From Enterovibrio calviensis DSM 14347 (GTDB lineage Bacteria; Pseudomonadota; Gammaproteobacteria; Enterobacterales; Vibrionaceae): a DNA stretch of 64,000 bases. This document shows positions 1 through 10,626 of this stretch, in pieces (the stretch's first letter is position 1; each line of letters begins with the position of its first letter). The position numbers and the translations under genes are program-made. The stretch spans positions 1 through 64,000 of the forward strand of contig NZ_JHZA01000020.1 of assembly GCF_000621165.1 (NCBI RefSeq), given 5' to 3'. Under the pieces are notes generated by a model that had not been told where the DNA came from, made no database searches, and saw only the letters and a list, made by a program, of their open reading frames with translations.

Positions 1-712
1 AATAGCGGGGCTTTTTATCGTCTGTAGGTTTTGTAAGGACTCTCACGAGCCTTCGGCTTGAGTCCCGGACGTGCGCGTTCCTGGTGGCACACAAGCTTGA
101 ACAAGGCGCTCCCGCCGTTTCGCCATGTATTACCTCAGTTGAAAGGCTGGGGTATTTTGCTCTCTGCTCCCCATGAAAATACTGTGTTCTGGAGACGGGT
201 TTCACTGGCCGTACGCATTGAGTCTATCAACTTCACCTGTTAAATGACGTCTCGCTATTCTTGGTGGGCTTTGGAATTGTATGTGGGTTAATGATACTTT
301 CTGAATCTTGGTGTTTGGTCGAATTCGATGCTGATTGATCAGTGCTAGAACTCAAAGAAAAAGGGCCAGAGTGTTACTTGGGCCACTAATTTGCCTCTAT
401 TTCCGTGTGCTATGATGGCGAATTGAAAAGTCCGCCTTTGCGGCGTGAGGCTTTGCCTAGCCATTTATGCATATACTGGTGTCAACCCTTCATGTTCCCC
501 ATTCCTAACGTGCTAATAATTTGATTTATCCGGATGATACGACTAGAAGTTTATGTATGAATATTTATACATTTAGTGATCGATGTTGATTTATTGCATA
601 TTAAACGCTGTAAATATTCATTTGATAGATACGTGTTCTTACTATTAAGAATGAATTTTTATACCATCTCGGTATTATACATCCCGAATTTATTGGCTTG
701 GAGGGTCATTGA
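1..712. other. gene-poor leading segment, no supported gene
   Basis: No convincing gene is visible in these first 700 bases. The extreme left edge (G/C-rich bases followed by a T run at about 12-17) looks like the end of a terminator from a gene outside the window. By analogy with V. cholerae that could be an rRNA operon ending just to the left, but no rRNA sequence is present. A 61-codon open frame at 58-243 lacks a ribosome site and any recognisable domain. The right part (about 520-700) is AT-rich and probably carries the promoter of the small gene at 713. Confidence 0.5.
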
Positions 713-853
713 ATGAATGATTTGTCTGCGTTAGTTCAAATGACATTGTTGTGTACAGCAGTCGCTACGGCAGTCGCTGGCCCAGCATTGATTGGCTTGC
801 TGGTTTTTAATAAGTACAAACAAAATCAAGCCGAAGAACAAGACATTGCGTAA
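713..853 (+). CDS. small single-pass membrane protein, 46 aa
   Basis: This short reading frame was read directly: ATG at 713, TAA at 851-853. A strong Shine-Dalgarno sequence (GGAGGG, 700-705) lies 7 bases upstream of the ATG, which is the main reason to believe it. The product starts MNDLSALVQM, has one hydrophobic segment (about residues 11-33, rich in Leu, Ala, Val and Gly) and ends in a charged tail (KYKQNQAEEQDIA), so it should be a single-span inner-membrane protein. I recognise no family. It lies alone, 76 bases ahead of tRNA-Trp. The function is unknown; coding status is likely but not certain. Confidence 0.6.
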   Translation: MNDLSALVQMTLLCTAVATAVAGPALIGLLVFNKYKQNQAEEQDIA

Positions 854-929
854 TTACTGACCACTTGGCGCTTACATTGGGATTAAACCCTAGCTATTTA
901 TCTTATTCTCGTTAAAATAGCGTTCATAT

Positions 930-1006
<77 letters not shown>

Positions 1007-1013
1007 CATTTAA

Positions 1014-1042
1014 GGCTCTAGCAGAAATGCTGGAGCCTTTTT
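1014..1042 (+). terminator. terminator of tRNA-Trp
   Basis: Ten-base stem GGCTCTAGCA / TGCTGGAGCC (1014-1023 with 1028-1037, one U-G pair), a GAAA loop and a T run. It lies 7 bases after the tRNA CCA. Copies of its right arm recur downstream in the tandem repeat. Confidence 0.8.
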
Positions 1043-1315
1043 CGTTTTGTCCCTTTCCGAAGTGACGTTAGGAACTGCCAGCTCGGTTTAATCTCCGGAA
1101 TGTCGACTCAGTCCTCTCCAGCCACATTCAAGACTCTAGACTGCGCGTCCCGGCAGAAATGCTGGAGCCTTTTTCGTTTTTGTCCCTTTCCGAAGTGACG
1201 TTAGGAACTGCCAGCTCGGTTTAATCTCCGGAATGTCGACTCAGCCCTCTCCTGCCACATTTAAGACTCTAGACTGCGCGTTCCGGCAGAAATGCTGGCG
1301 CTTTCGTTTCTGTCG
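1015..1315. repeat. 132-bp tandem duplication of tRNA trailer/terminator, plus a third partial copy
   Basis: The stretch starting GCAGAAATGCTGGAGCC at 1021 is repeated almost exactly from 1153 (offset 132), through to the CCTCTCC near 1119 and 1252. A third copy begins at about 1254/1286 and decays after about 30 bases. Each unit ends in a short piece resembling the tRNA 3' end (CTCTCC then GCCACATT), so units look like tRNA-trailer-terminator duplications that lost the tRNA body. Copies 2 and 3 also share an insert absent from copy 1 (ACTCTAGACTGCGCGT, 1133-1148). No gene lies between 1043 and 1408. Confidence 0.85.
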
Positions 1316-1408
1316 CTTTTTCAGCGAGATCCTTTTCATATCCAGATCCAGCCATCGCACTTAGCTTCTATAGGGCGTATCCTATTCGCACTTTTTTAAT
1401 GACTAAAA

Positions 1409-1804
1409 ATGGTTGATGCCATGAATCAAGCAGTTTTGCTTTTCTATATTGCCATTGGTGGTGCGACTGGTGCATGTTCCCGTTATCTCATCTCTGAGCT
1501 TTGCGCGATTTTATTAGGGCGTGGATTTCCTTACGGAACGTTGACCGTGAATGTTATTGGTTCATTGATAATGGGTGTTTTAGTGGCAGCATTGGAGCAA
1601 GAAGCGTTTGGTGCTGGCCCTTGGCGACACCTTATTGGTCTTGGTTTTCTTGGCGCTTTGACAACATTTTCAACATTCTCGATGGACAATGTTTTGCTTC
1701 TCCAGCAGGGAGAGTGGTTCAAAATGGGGCTCAACATTGTGTTGAATGTGGTGGTTTGTATTTTTGCTGCTTGGGCTGGTTTTCAGCTTTTTATGCGCAG
1801 CTAG
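1409..1804 (+). CDS. crcB: fluoride ion channel CrcB/Fluc
   Basis: CrcB (Fluc) is a small dual-topology membrane channel that expels fluoride. The 131-residue product has the usual family length and about four hydrophobic segments. It carries the family signatures GGATGACSRY near the N-terminus, GTLTVNVIGS (conserved Asn) around residue 45, and GALTTFSTFS with the phenylalanine box around residue 85. The start is uncertain: ATG 1409 and ATG 1421 are both possible and neither has a clear ribosome site. I saw no fluoride riboswitch upstream. The neighbouring thi operon begins 257 bases downstream with its own riboswitch, so crcB is probably a separate unit. Confidence 0.93.
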   Translation: MVDAMNQAVLLFYIAIGGATGACSRYLISELCAILLGRGFPYGTLTVNVIGSLIMGVLVAALEQEAFGAGPWRHLIGLGFLGALTTFSTFSMDNVLLLQQGEWFKMGLNIVLNVVVCIFAAWAGFQLFMRS

Positions 1805-1857
1805 TCACAAACTCTGCGGTTGAGATGCTCGATTTGATTCCATATACTGCTAGCTGA

Positions 1858-3975
<2,118 letters not shown>

Positions 3976-3983
3976 GAGGAGCG

Positions 3984-4664
3984 ATGAGTACTCCTACCTT
4001 GTTGAAGAGTTTATCTTTCGCAAGGATGAATGAGGGCATCGGCCCTCTTTATCCTGTCGTTGATGATATTGCGCTGCTCAAGCGACTATTGGCGTTTGGT
4101 GTGCGTACCGTCCAGCTTCGTGTGAAAGATGCAAATCACCCTAACCTAAGCACCATGATTGAAGAGGCTGCGAAGTGCGGTAAGTTGTGCAATGCGCAGG
4201 TATTTATCAATGATCATTGGGAAAAAGCACTTGCTGCAGGTGCCTATGGTATTCACCTTGGCCAAGACGACCTTCTTTCTGCGGATCTTGATGCCATCGC
4301 TAAAGCTGGGGTAAGGCTTGGTGTGTCAACGCGAACGGCAGATGAGCTGGACGTAGCGATGTCACTGACTCCTAGCTATCTTGCGATCGGACACATCTTT
4401 CCAACACCGACTAAGCAAATGCCAACACCGCCTCAAGGTGTGAATCAGTTAAAAGCACATCTACAAACGGTCGGCGGTCGATTTCCGACGGTCGCGATTG
4501 GCGGGATAGACCTCTCGGTAGCTTCCGATGTTTGGCGCTCTGGGGTTGATGCCATTGCAGTGGTTCGTGCGGTTACCCAATCGAATGATTTAGCGGCGAC
4601 ACTGCAGGCGTTTGCGGAAGTGCTTACAGAGGATGCGAGAAATGAACGCACTGCCTTTGTCTGA
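3984..4664 (+). CDS. thiE: thiamine phosphate synthase ThiE
   Basis: ThiE joins HMP-PP with the thiazole phosphate to form thiamine phosphate. The 226-residue TIM-barrel protein shows the family motifs VQLRVKD, VFINDHWEKAL, GIHLGQDDL, LGVSTRT, IGHIFPTPTK (binding loop) and AVVRAVT near the C-terminus. A strong ribosome site (GGAGG, 3976-3980) precedes ATG 3984. The 3' end overlaps thiF by 23 bases, indicating translational coupling in the operon. Confidence 0.97.
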   Translation: MSTPTLLKSLSFARMNEGIGPLYPVVDDIALLKRLLAFGVRTVQLRVKDANHPNLSTMIEEAAKCGKLCNAQVFINDHWEKALAAGAYGIHLGQDDLLSADLDAIAKAGVRLGVSTRTADELDVAMSLTPSYLAIGHIFPTPTKQMPTPPQGVNQLKAHLQTVGGRFPTVAIGGIDLSVASDVWRSGVDAIAVVRAVTQSNDLAATLQAFAEVLTEDARNERTAFV

Positions 4665-5436
4665 TCAAGCGTTTGATCGATATAGCCGTCAAATCATGCT
4701 TCCTGATTGGGGGGAGCATGCTCAAAGCCAGCTGACCAATGCCAAGGTGTTGGTGATTGGCTGCGGTGGATTAGGCACGGCTGCAAGCCTTTATCTTGCG
4801 GGGGCTGGTATTGGGCAACTTGCGCTGGCTGACGACGATAAAGTGGAGCGCTCAAACCTTCCTCGCCAGATAGCCTATCGGGACACGGATATTGGTGCAG
4901 GAAAAGCTAAGGCGCTCGCGACACAATTGATGGCATTCAATCCTCTTGTTACATGTCGAGCCGTTGAACGCCGCTTGTCAGGCAAGGTACTGACACTGGA
5001 AGTTTCTCTGGCCGATATTGTGCTCGATTGCAGTGACAACATGGAAACACGTCAAGCCGTCAACCAAGCCTGTGTAGCATCAAAAACGCCGCTTATTGCT
5101 GGCGCTGCCATTGGCTGGAGTGGGCAGTTGATGGTGTTTGATTTTGCTGATAATGCGACGCCTTGTTACCACTGCTTGTTCCCTGAAACCAGTGATGCGC
5201 CGGCGAGTAATTGCCAGAGTGCTGGGGTTGTCGGGCCGGTGGTAGGAATGATGGGTAATCTTCAAGCGCTTGAAACGTTGAAATACATCACCCAGTCAGA
5301 AAAACCGTTAACGCGGTTCTACCAATTTGATGGCAAGTCTTTGTCACTGCGTGCAATGACAATCCCGAGTGAAACTGCATGTTTGGTTTGCCAGCCTCAA
5401 CATCAGGAGGTCTCTCGTGGAAATTTTGTTGAATGA
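4642..5436 (+). CDS. thiF: ThiS adenylyltransferase ThiF
   Basis: ThiF is the E1-like enzyme that adenylates the C-terminal glycine of ThiS so sulfur can be loaded for thiazole synthesis. The 264-residue product has the nucleotide-binding VIGCGGLG loop, the DDDKVERSNLPRQ segment typical of the E1/MoeB family, and two cysteine pairs (CYHC near residue 175 and CLVC near residue 250) expected to bind zinc. I chose ATG 4642, with the GAGGA site at 4629-4633, over the in-frame ATG 4633 and a longer frame from 4612; E. coli ThiF is 251 residues. It overlaps both thiE and thiS. Confidence 0.95.
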   Translation: MNALPLSDQAFDRYSRQIMLPDWGEHAQSQLTNAKVLVIGCGGLGTAASLYLAGAGIGQLALADDDKVERSNLPRQIAYRDTDIGAGKAKALATQLMAFNPLVTCRAVERRLSGKVLTLEVSLADIVLDCSDNMETRQAVNQACVASKTPLIAGAAIGWSGQLMVFDFADNATPCYHCLFPETSDAPASNCQSAGVVGPVVGMMGNLQALETLKYITQSEKPLTRFYQFDGKSLSLRAMTIPSETACLVCQPQHQEVSRGNFVE

Positions 5437-5617
5437 CAATACATACACGATCAAACACGCCTCGCATCTTAAGGCGCTTGTCGCAGAGCTTGAGTTGCCA
5501 GAGCAGTCAGTAGCGGTGGCGATTGAGGGTGACATCATCCCTCGTCATCAATGGCAACAGACGCCTTTGGTTGAAGGTATTCAGATTGCAGTGTTTCAGG
5601 CGATTGCCGGAGGATAA
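5417..5617 (+). CDS. thiS: sulfur carrier protein ThiS
   Basis: ThiS is the small ubiquitin-fold carrier that brings sulfur to thiazole synthase as a C-terminal thiocarboxylate. The 66-residue product ends in the essential Gly-Gly (AIAGG). The frame extends upstream, but GTG 5417 is the best start: a perfect AGGAGG (5405-5410) lies 6 bases before it, and the resulting N-terminus ([12 protein letters not shown]) matches ThiS proteins. It overlaps the end of thiF by 20 bases and its stop touches thiG. Confidence 0.95.
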   Translation: MEILLNDNTYTIKHASHLKALVAELELPEQSVAVAIEGDIIPRHQWQQTPLVEGIQIAVFQAIAGG

Positions 5618-5619
5618 TG

Positions 5620-6390
5620 ATGTTAACTATTGCTGATAAAGTCTTTTCATCGCGTCTTTTTACCGGAACGGGGAAGTTTTCCGGAACCTCTGTCATGGTG
5701 AAGAGTATTGAAGAAAGTGGTTCTGAACTCGTCACCATGGCACTGAAGCGTGTTGATATCACCAATCGTGATGACGATATCCTTGCGCCTCTTATTGCGT
5801 CTGGTATCCATTTGTTACCCAATACATCGGGAGCCAAAACAGCGAAAGAGGCAGTTTTTGCCGCGCGCCTAGCTCGTGAAGCTCTTGGTACGCATTGGCT
5901 CAAGCTTGAAATTCATCCTGATCCAAAATACTTGATGCCCGATCCCATCGAAACGCTAAAAGCTGCGGAGCAATTAGTGCAAGAAGGCTTTGTTGTTTTG
6001 CCTTATTGTCATGCTGACCCTGTGCTGTGTAAGCGGTTAGAGGAAGTGGGTTGTGCCGCCGTCATGCCACTAGGTGCGCCGATCGGGAGTAACAAGGGGT
6101 TAGTGTCGGGTGAGTTCCTCGATATCATCATTGATCAAGCGCGAGTGCCTGTCGTGGTTGATGCCGGAATAGGGGCGCCGTCTCATGCTGCATTCGCCAT
6201 GGAAAAAGGGGCGGATGCCGTACTGGTGAATACGGCAATCGCCGCCGCCGCAGATCCGGTTGCCATGGCGCGTGCATTCAAACTCGCTGTAGAAAGTGGG
6301 CGAATGGCGTATGAAGCAGGATTGGCTGGCAAGGTGCAGCACGCTGTTGCGTCTAGCCCTTTGACCGCTTTTCTTGATGAACTGGCGTGA
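5620..6390 (+). CDS. thiG: thiazole synthase ThiG
   Basis: ThiG condenses deoxyxylulose phosphate, dehydroglycine and ThiS-borne sulfur into the thiazole ring. The 256-residue product is nearly the same length as E. coli ThiG and keeps [19 protein letters not shown], the lysine-bearing WLKLEIHPD (imine-forming Lys), LPLGAPIGS-like and [12 protein letters not shown] motifs. Two tandem ATGs occur (5617 and 5620); 5620 is better spaced from the GGAGG at 5609-5613, and the first ATG overlaps the thiS stop. Expected to work with ThiH, encoded next. Confidence 0.97.
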   Translation: MLTIADKVFSSRLFTGTGKFSGTSVMVKSIEESGSELVTMALKRVDITNRDDDILAPLIASGIHLLPNTSGAKTAKEAVFAARLAREALGTHWLKLEIHPDPKYLMPDPIETLKAAEQLVQEGFVVLPYCHADPVLCKRLEEVGCAAVMPLGAPIGSNKGLVSGEFLDIIIDQARVPVVVDAGIGAPSHAAFAMEKGADAVLVNTAIAAAADPVAMARAFKLAVESGRMAYEAGLAGKVQHAVASSPLTAFLDELA

Positions 6391-6405
6391 TGTTCAGGAG
6401 GATCT

Positions 6406-7518
6406 ATGAGCTTTTCTGAGCATTGGGAAGCATTAAGCTGGGATGACATTCGACTTTCCATCTACAGCAAAACCGCGAACGATGTCAGTCGGGCGTTGGC
6501 GAAGCCAAAACGCGACCTTGAAGACTTTAAAGCGTTGATATCCCCTGCAGCTGAACCCTTTCTCGAGCAAATGGCGCAACAAGCGGCGGCGGTAACACGA
6601 CGTCGTTTTGGCTATACCGTCAATTTCTATGTGCCCTTGTACCTATCCAATCTATGCGCCAATGCATGCACCTACTGCGGTTTTTCAATGGAAAACCGTA
6701 TTAAACGCAAAACCTTATCGATGACTGAGGTTGAACGAGAGTGTGATGCGATCAAAGCCATGAACTTCGACAGTATTCTTCTTGTCACGGGTGAGCACCA
6801 AACCAAAGTCGGCATGGATTATTTTCGCGAAGCGGTCCCTGCTATTAAGCGGCATTTTAGCTATTTGGCGATGGAAGTTCAGCCGATGGAAGAAAATGAG
6901 TATGCCGAGTTACGTGGTATTGGGTTGGATGCGGTGATGGTGTACCAAGAGACGTATAACCGCGCAACGTATGGCGAGCATCATCTTCGTGGGAATAAAA
7001 CGGACTTTGCCTATCGGCTTGATACGCCAGATAGACTGGCACGAGCGGGTATCGATAAAATCGGCATTGGTGCGTTGATTGGATTGGATGAGTGGCGCAC
7101 AGACTGTTTCTTCGTCGCCAATCATCTCGATTACTTAGAGCGTACCTATTGGCGTAGTCGTTATTCGATATCGTTTCCGCGTTTGCGTCCGTGCGAGGGG
7201 GCTGTCCAACCTAAGTCGGTGATGACAGACCGACAATTGGTGCAGCTCATTTGTGCCTATCGCTTACTCAACCCTGAAGTGGAGCTTTCGTTATCGACTC
7301 GAGAATCTCCAGCTTTTCGTGACAAAGTGCTGCCATTGGGTATTACCTCGATGTCAGCGGCATCGAAAACGCAACCGGGAGGGTATGCAGATAATGAACC
7401 CGAACTTGAGCAGTTTGCGGTATCTGACGAACGCAGCGCTCAAGAGGTAGCTATCGCAGTCAAACGCGCGGGTTTTGAGGTGGTGTGGAAAGATTGGGAG
7501 CAAAGTTATTCTGGCTGA
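6406..7518 (+). CDS. thiH: 2-iminoacetate synthase ThiH
   Basis: ThiH is a radical SAM tyrosine lyase that makes dehydroglycine (2-iminoacetate) for the thiazole ring, forming a complex with ThiG. The CX3CX2C cluster motif is at Cys84, Cys88 and Cys91 (CANACTYC). The 370-residue length agrees with E. coli (377). A GGAGG site (6397-6401) precedes ATG 6406. The presence of ThiH rather than ThiO indicates the tyrosine-dependent route. Last gene of thiCEFSGH; a bidirectional terminator follows about 120 bases later. Confidence 0.97.
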   Translation: MSFSEHWEALSWDDIRLSIYSKTANDVSRALAKPKRDLEDFKALISPAAEPFLEQMAQQAAAVTRRRFGYTVNFYVPLYLSNLCANACTYCGFSMENRIKRKTLSMTEVERECDAIKAMNFDSILLVTGEHQTKVGMDYFREAVPAIKRHFSYLAMEVQPMEENEYAELRGIGLDAVMVYQETYNRATYGEHHLRGNKTDFAYRLDTPDRLARAGIDKIGIGALIGLDEWRTDCFFVANHLDYLERTYWRSRYSISFPRLRPCEGAVQPKSVMTDRQLVQLICAYRLLNPEVELSLSTRESPAFRDKVLPLGITSMSAASKTQPGGYADNEPELEQFAVSDERSAQEVAIAVKRAGFEVVWKDWEQSYSG

Positions 7519-7635
7519 TATTCAATGTCACTTTAGACGCGGGATTTGTTGCTCAGATTCGCTTTAAAGGCCGAGGTGGGATCAATGATTTTTATAACGC
7601 CGAGCGTTGTGAACAGTTAACCACAAACTAATAGA

Positions 7636-7667
7636 ATGCCCACCTGTATACAGGTGGGCATTTTTTC
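7636..7667. terminator. bidirectional terminator between thiH and pepP-like gene
   Basis: Perfect 11-bp stem ATGCCCACCTG / CAGGTGGGCAT with a TATA loop, followed by six T on the plus strand. It can end both the thi operon and the convergent aminopeptidase gene, whose stop codon is at 7668. Confidence 0.85.
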
Positions 7668-9455
7668 TTATCGAGACAACGTCGCCGTGGCTTGTTCTAG
7701 CCAGTTTAAGTCACTGCCTTCCAAGCTAGGGCTAACGTCAGCCCACACTTTCTGGTGGTAATCGTTCCACCATGCGATCTCGCTGTCAGTCAGCAAAGAT
7801 ACGTCAACCAAACGGCGATCGATGGGAGCGCGAGTGAGTGATTCGAAACCAAGCATGGTCATGTCGCCTTGCGTTGGTACTTCTACGACTAATTCCAAGT
7901 TTTCGATGCGAATACCGAATGCATCAGCACGGTAGTAGCCCGGTTCATTCGATAGCACCATGCCAGGCAGTAACGCGACTGTATTTGGCGCTTTAGCGAT
8001 GCGTTGAGGACCTTCGTGAACACTCAGGAAGTGACCAACACCGTGTCCTGTGCCATGGTCGTAGTCAAATCCATGCGCCCACAGATATTGGCGAGCCAGT
8101 GCATCCAATTGGCTGCCTGCTGTTCCTTTTGGGAAACGTGCCGTGGTGAGCGCAATGTGACCTTTCAGAACCAGCGTGAAGGCTTGCTTCACATCGTCGG
8201 CACATTCACCGATAGCAATAGTTCGCGTGATGTCTGTGGTGCCATCAGGATATTGACCGCCTGAATCCACCAGATACACGTTGTTGAGTTCTAATTCGCC
8301 TGGCTCAGGTTGATTGAGGTGGTTGTAGTGGCACATCGCCGCGTTGCCGCCTGCCGCTGAGATCGTGTCGAAGCTTAGATCGGCCAGCGTCTCATCGAGT
8401 TCACGGAACTGATACAGCTTGTCAGACAGTTCGGCTTCGTTAGGGAGGATGTTGGCATTAACTTGCGAATCCAACCAAGCGAGGAAACGACTCACTGCCA
8501 CGCCATCTCGAACATGGCTGGCTTTCATGCCCGCGATTTCTACTGCGTTCTTAGCCGCTTTTGGCAACATGCACGGATCGGCGGCATGCACGATACACGC
8601 GCCATTGTTGGCAAGAACTTCACTCGCCCATGCATTGCTGGTTTGCGGGTCGACCAAGACGGTTTTTCCGTCAAAGCCAGACAAAGATGACGCCAATGCA
8701 TCAGGCGATTCAATAGTCACGCCTGCGCCGACGTGCGCCGCGAACGACTCTGGTAGGCGACTTGGATCGATAAACAACGTGACATTACCGTTGGCTTCAA
8801 CGATGGCCGTAGAGAGTAATACAGGAAGACGAGACACATCGCCGCCACGGATGTTCAACAACCAACAAATGCTATCTAGCTGACTAAGCAATGCCGCATC
8901 CGCGCCAGTTTGTGTGAGAGCGTGAGCGATGTTTGCACGTTTTTCGGCACTGCTTTGACCGACAATATCATTGCCCATCAAGCGCGCTTGGGTAAGCAAG
9001 GGCTCAGGGCGATCATGCCACAGCGTATCAATGGGATTGCTGTCGATGGTGATAAGGTTAATCTTTCCGTCGACCGCTTGCTTCGCGTTGGCTAACCAGT
9101 TTGCACTATGAAGACGCGCATCAATGGCGACCTTGCTGCCTTGTGGCAGGTTTGAGAGTAACCATTGCAATGCTGGCTCTTCAATCAAATGACGGTATTC
9201 AAAAATGTCACCCGGAACTTGTTTGCGCACCTGAACGGTGTAGCGTCCATCAACAAACATGGCCGCGCTATCGCGAGTGATGACGGCAGCACCTGCCGAG
9301 CCTGTGAAACCGGTGGCCCAGTGAAGACGTTCGTTATGGGCAGGAATGTATTCTCCAAGAAATTCGTCTTCATGTGGAATAACTAGCGCATCCAGTGCTT
9401 GTTCTTCCAGCCAGCGTCGTAATGCGTCGACACGTTCAGCGTAATTGGCGTGCAT
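7668..9455 (-). CDS. Xaa-Pro aminopeptidase, long M24B form
   Basis: Metallopeptidase that removes N-terminal residues preceding proline. At 595 residues it is the long, three-domain form (two creatinase-like N-terminal domains plus the pita-bread M24 domain), like eukaryotic XPNPEP1, rather than the 440-residue E. coli PepP. Metal ligands are visible: DSGGQYPDGTTDITRT (two Asp, about residues 393-411), GHGVGH (His, about 470), NEPGYY (Glu, about 502) and the final IENLELV Glu. AGGACGA lies just upstream of ATG 9455. V. cholerae has a similar gene at the same place after thiH. Substrate not inferable. Confidence 0.93.
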   Translation of the reverse strand: MHANYAERVDALRRWLEEQALDALVIPHEDEFLGEYIPAHNERLHWATGFTGSAGAAVITRDSAAMFVDGRYTVQVRKQVPGDIFEYRHLIEEPALQWLLSNLPQGSKVAIDARLHSANWLANAKQAVDGKINLITIDSNPIDTLWHDRPEPLLTQARLMGNDIVGQSSAEKRANIAHALTQTGADAALLSQLDSICWLLNIRGGDVSRLPVLLSTAIVEANGNVTLFIDPSRLPESFAAHVGAGVTIESPDALASSLSGFDGKTVLVDPQTSNAWASEVLANNGACIVHAADPCMLPKAAKNAVEIAGMKASHVRDGVAVSRFLAWLDSQVNANILPNEAELSDKLYQFRELDETLADLSFDTISAAGGNAAMCHYNHLNQPEPGELELNNVYLVDSGGQYPDGTTDITRTIAIGECADDVKQAFTLVLKGHIALTTARFPKGTAGSQLDALARQYLWAHGFDYDHGTGHGVGHFLSVHEGPQRIAKAPNTVALLPGMVLSNEPGYYRADAFGIRIENLELVVEVPTQGDMTMLGFESLTRAPIDRRLVDVSLLTDSEIAWWNDYHQKVWADVSPSLEGSDLNWLEQATATLSR

Positions 9456-9558
9456 TTTTCGTCCTATTTTTATCTGTTCTCATTGATCGTATTGTTCAAA
9501 AAGCAATGGGGTGTTTACCTAAACAACCTGAGTCTATGTGTCACCCTAAGCATCTAAC

Positions 9559-10527
9559 CTACTTGTTTTCCTCGGTCGCTGCAATTTCTGTCATATGCCT
9601 ACAACGCGATATTATTAGCTGCCTAAGCCAACGATGACCAGGGTCTGATTCCTGACTTTGATGCCAAAACAACGTATATGCCATGGGTGGCAATGGCTCG
9701 GGTAATGCTGTCACTACGAGATCTAACTGCTTGGCCGCGGCATGGGCAAAGTGAGACGGCGCGGTAAACACCAAATCGGTGTGGGTACATAGACTGGCCG
9801 CACTATTGAAGTCAGGAACATACATCGCAATATCTCGCTCAAGTCCACGTTCTGCCAATTTATAGTCAAGTAACCAGCGATCGCTGCCATCACAACGAAC
9901 TTGTATATGTCGTTGCTTGAGATAGGCGTCCATATTCCAAGGTCTAGACAGCAAGGGGTGGTCTTTACGCACAATCACCTTTTGATGATCTTGATAAAGC
10001 TCTTCATACACAATGCCCTTTGGGGGCATCAGGGTGAGCATGGCGTCGGCAGGGTTTAAATCTTTGCCAGTAATGCCAAAATCCACATCTCCTCGCGCCA
10101 TCGCATCAAACGTGCCAGCGCCCCATGCTTCTGTATCCAGCGTGATCGAAGGGGCGGCGTCCAGTATTTCTCCTAAAAATCGCGGCAGTAAAAGCGGATA
10201 GGCACTTTCAACCAATGCGAAGTGAAAACGACGGTCACTGGTCGCAGGGTTGAAGGCGTCAGACAAAGTTAGCCCTTCGATATGACTTAGCAGCGTTTTT
10301 AGGCCGGGTTTCAGCGATAGTGCTTTTGCTGTGGGGTGCAAGCCTCTGGATGTGCGATTAAACAGCGGGTCGTTAAATTGCTCTCGTAACTTTGACAGGT
10401 TCTTGCTGACCGCCGATTGACTGAGGTTCAGGCGTTGAGCTGCCCGAGTGACATGGCATTCTTCGAGCAAAACATAGAGACAGATCAGTAGATTGAGATC
10501 ATGCCTGAGCAGTCGGTTTAAATTCAT
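9559..10527 (-). CDS. LysR-family transcriptional regulator
   Basis: A 322-residue LysR-type regulator: the N-terminal winged helix-turn-helix (about residues 5-65) contains LLEECHVTRAAQRLNLSQSAVSKNLS, the standard LysR recognition helix, followed by a periplasmic-binding-protein-like effector domain. It is divergent from the MFS efflux gene, whose start lies 99 bases away, and LysR proteins usually control the divergent neighbour. The effector is unknown. Confidence 0.93.
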   Translation of the reverse strand: MNLNRLLRHDLNLLICLYVLLEECHVTRAAQRLNLSQSAVSKNLSKLREQFNDPLFNRTSRGLHPTAKALSLKPGLKTLLSHIEGLTLSDAFNPATSDRRFHFALVESAYPLLLPRFLGEILDAAPSITLDTEAWGAGTFDAMARGDVDFGITGKDLNPADAMLTLMPPKGIVYEELYQDHQKVIVRKDHPLLSRPWNMDAYLKQRHIQVRCDGSDRWLLDYKLAERGLERDIAMYVPDFNSAASLCTHTDLVFTAPSHFAHAAAKQLDLVVTALPEPLPPMAYTLFWHQSQESDPGHRWLRQLIISRCRHMTEIAATEENK

Positions 10528-10626
10528 TTGTGATATTCCATAGGGGAATGTTTAATCTGCCAATATGCCATTTTTATTCATATCAAAACAAGACTACACT
10601 GCGCGGTAATTTATCAGGAGTCCTTT

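Noticed and set aside
58-243. 61-codon open frame at the left edge
   Set aside because: No ribosome site, no domain and an odd composition (many Trp, Arg, Pro); likely chance frame in the region beside a presumed rRNA operon.
1015-1315. CRISPR array from the repeats near tRNA-Trp
   Set aside because: Units are about 132 bp, contiguous with no unique spacers, and no cas genes occur.
1329-1408. Possible fluoride riboswitch ahead of crcB
   Set aside because: I could not find the conserved GGNGATGG and related core; absence of a match in this short stretch.
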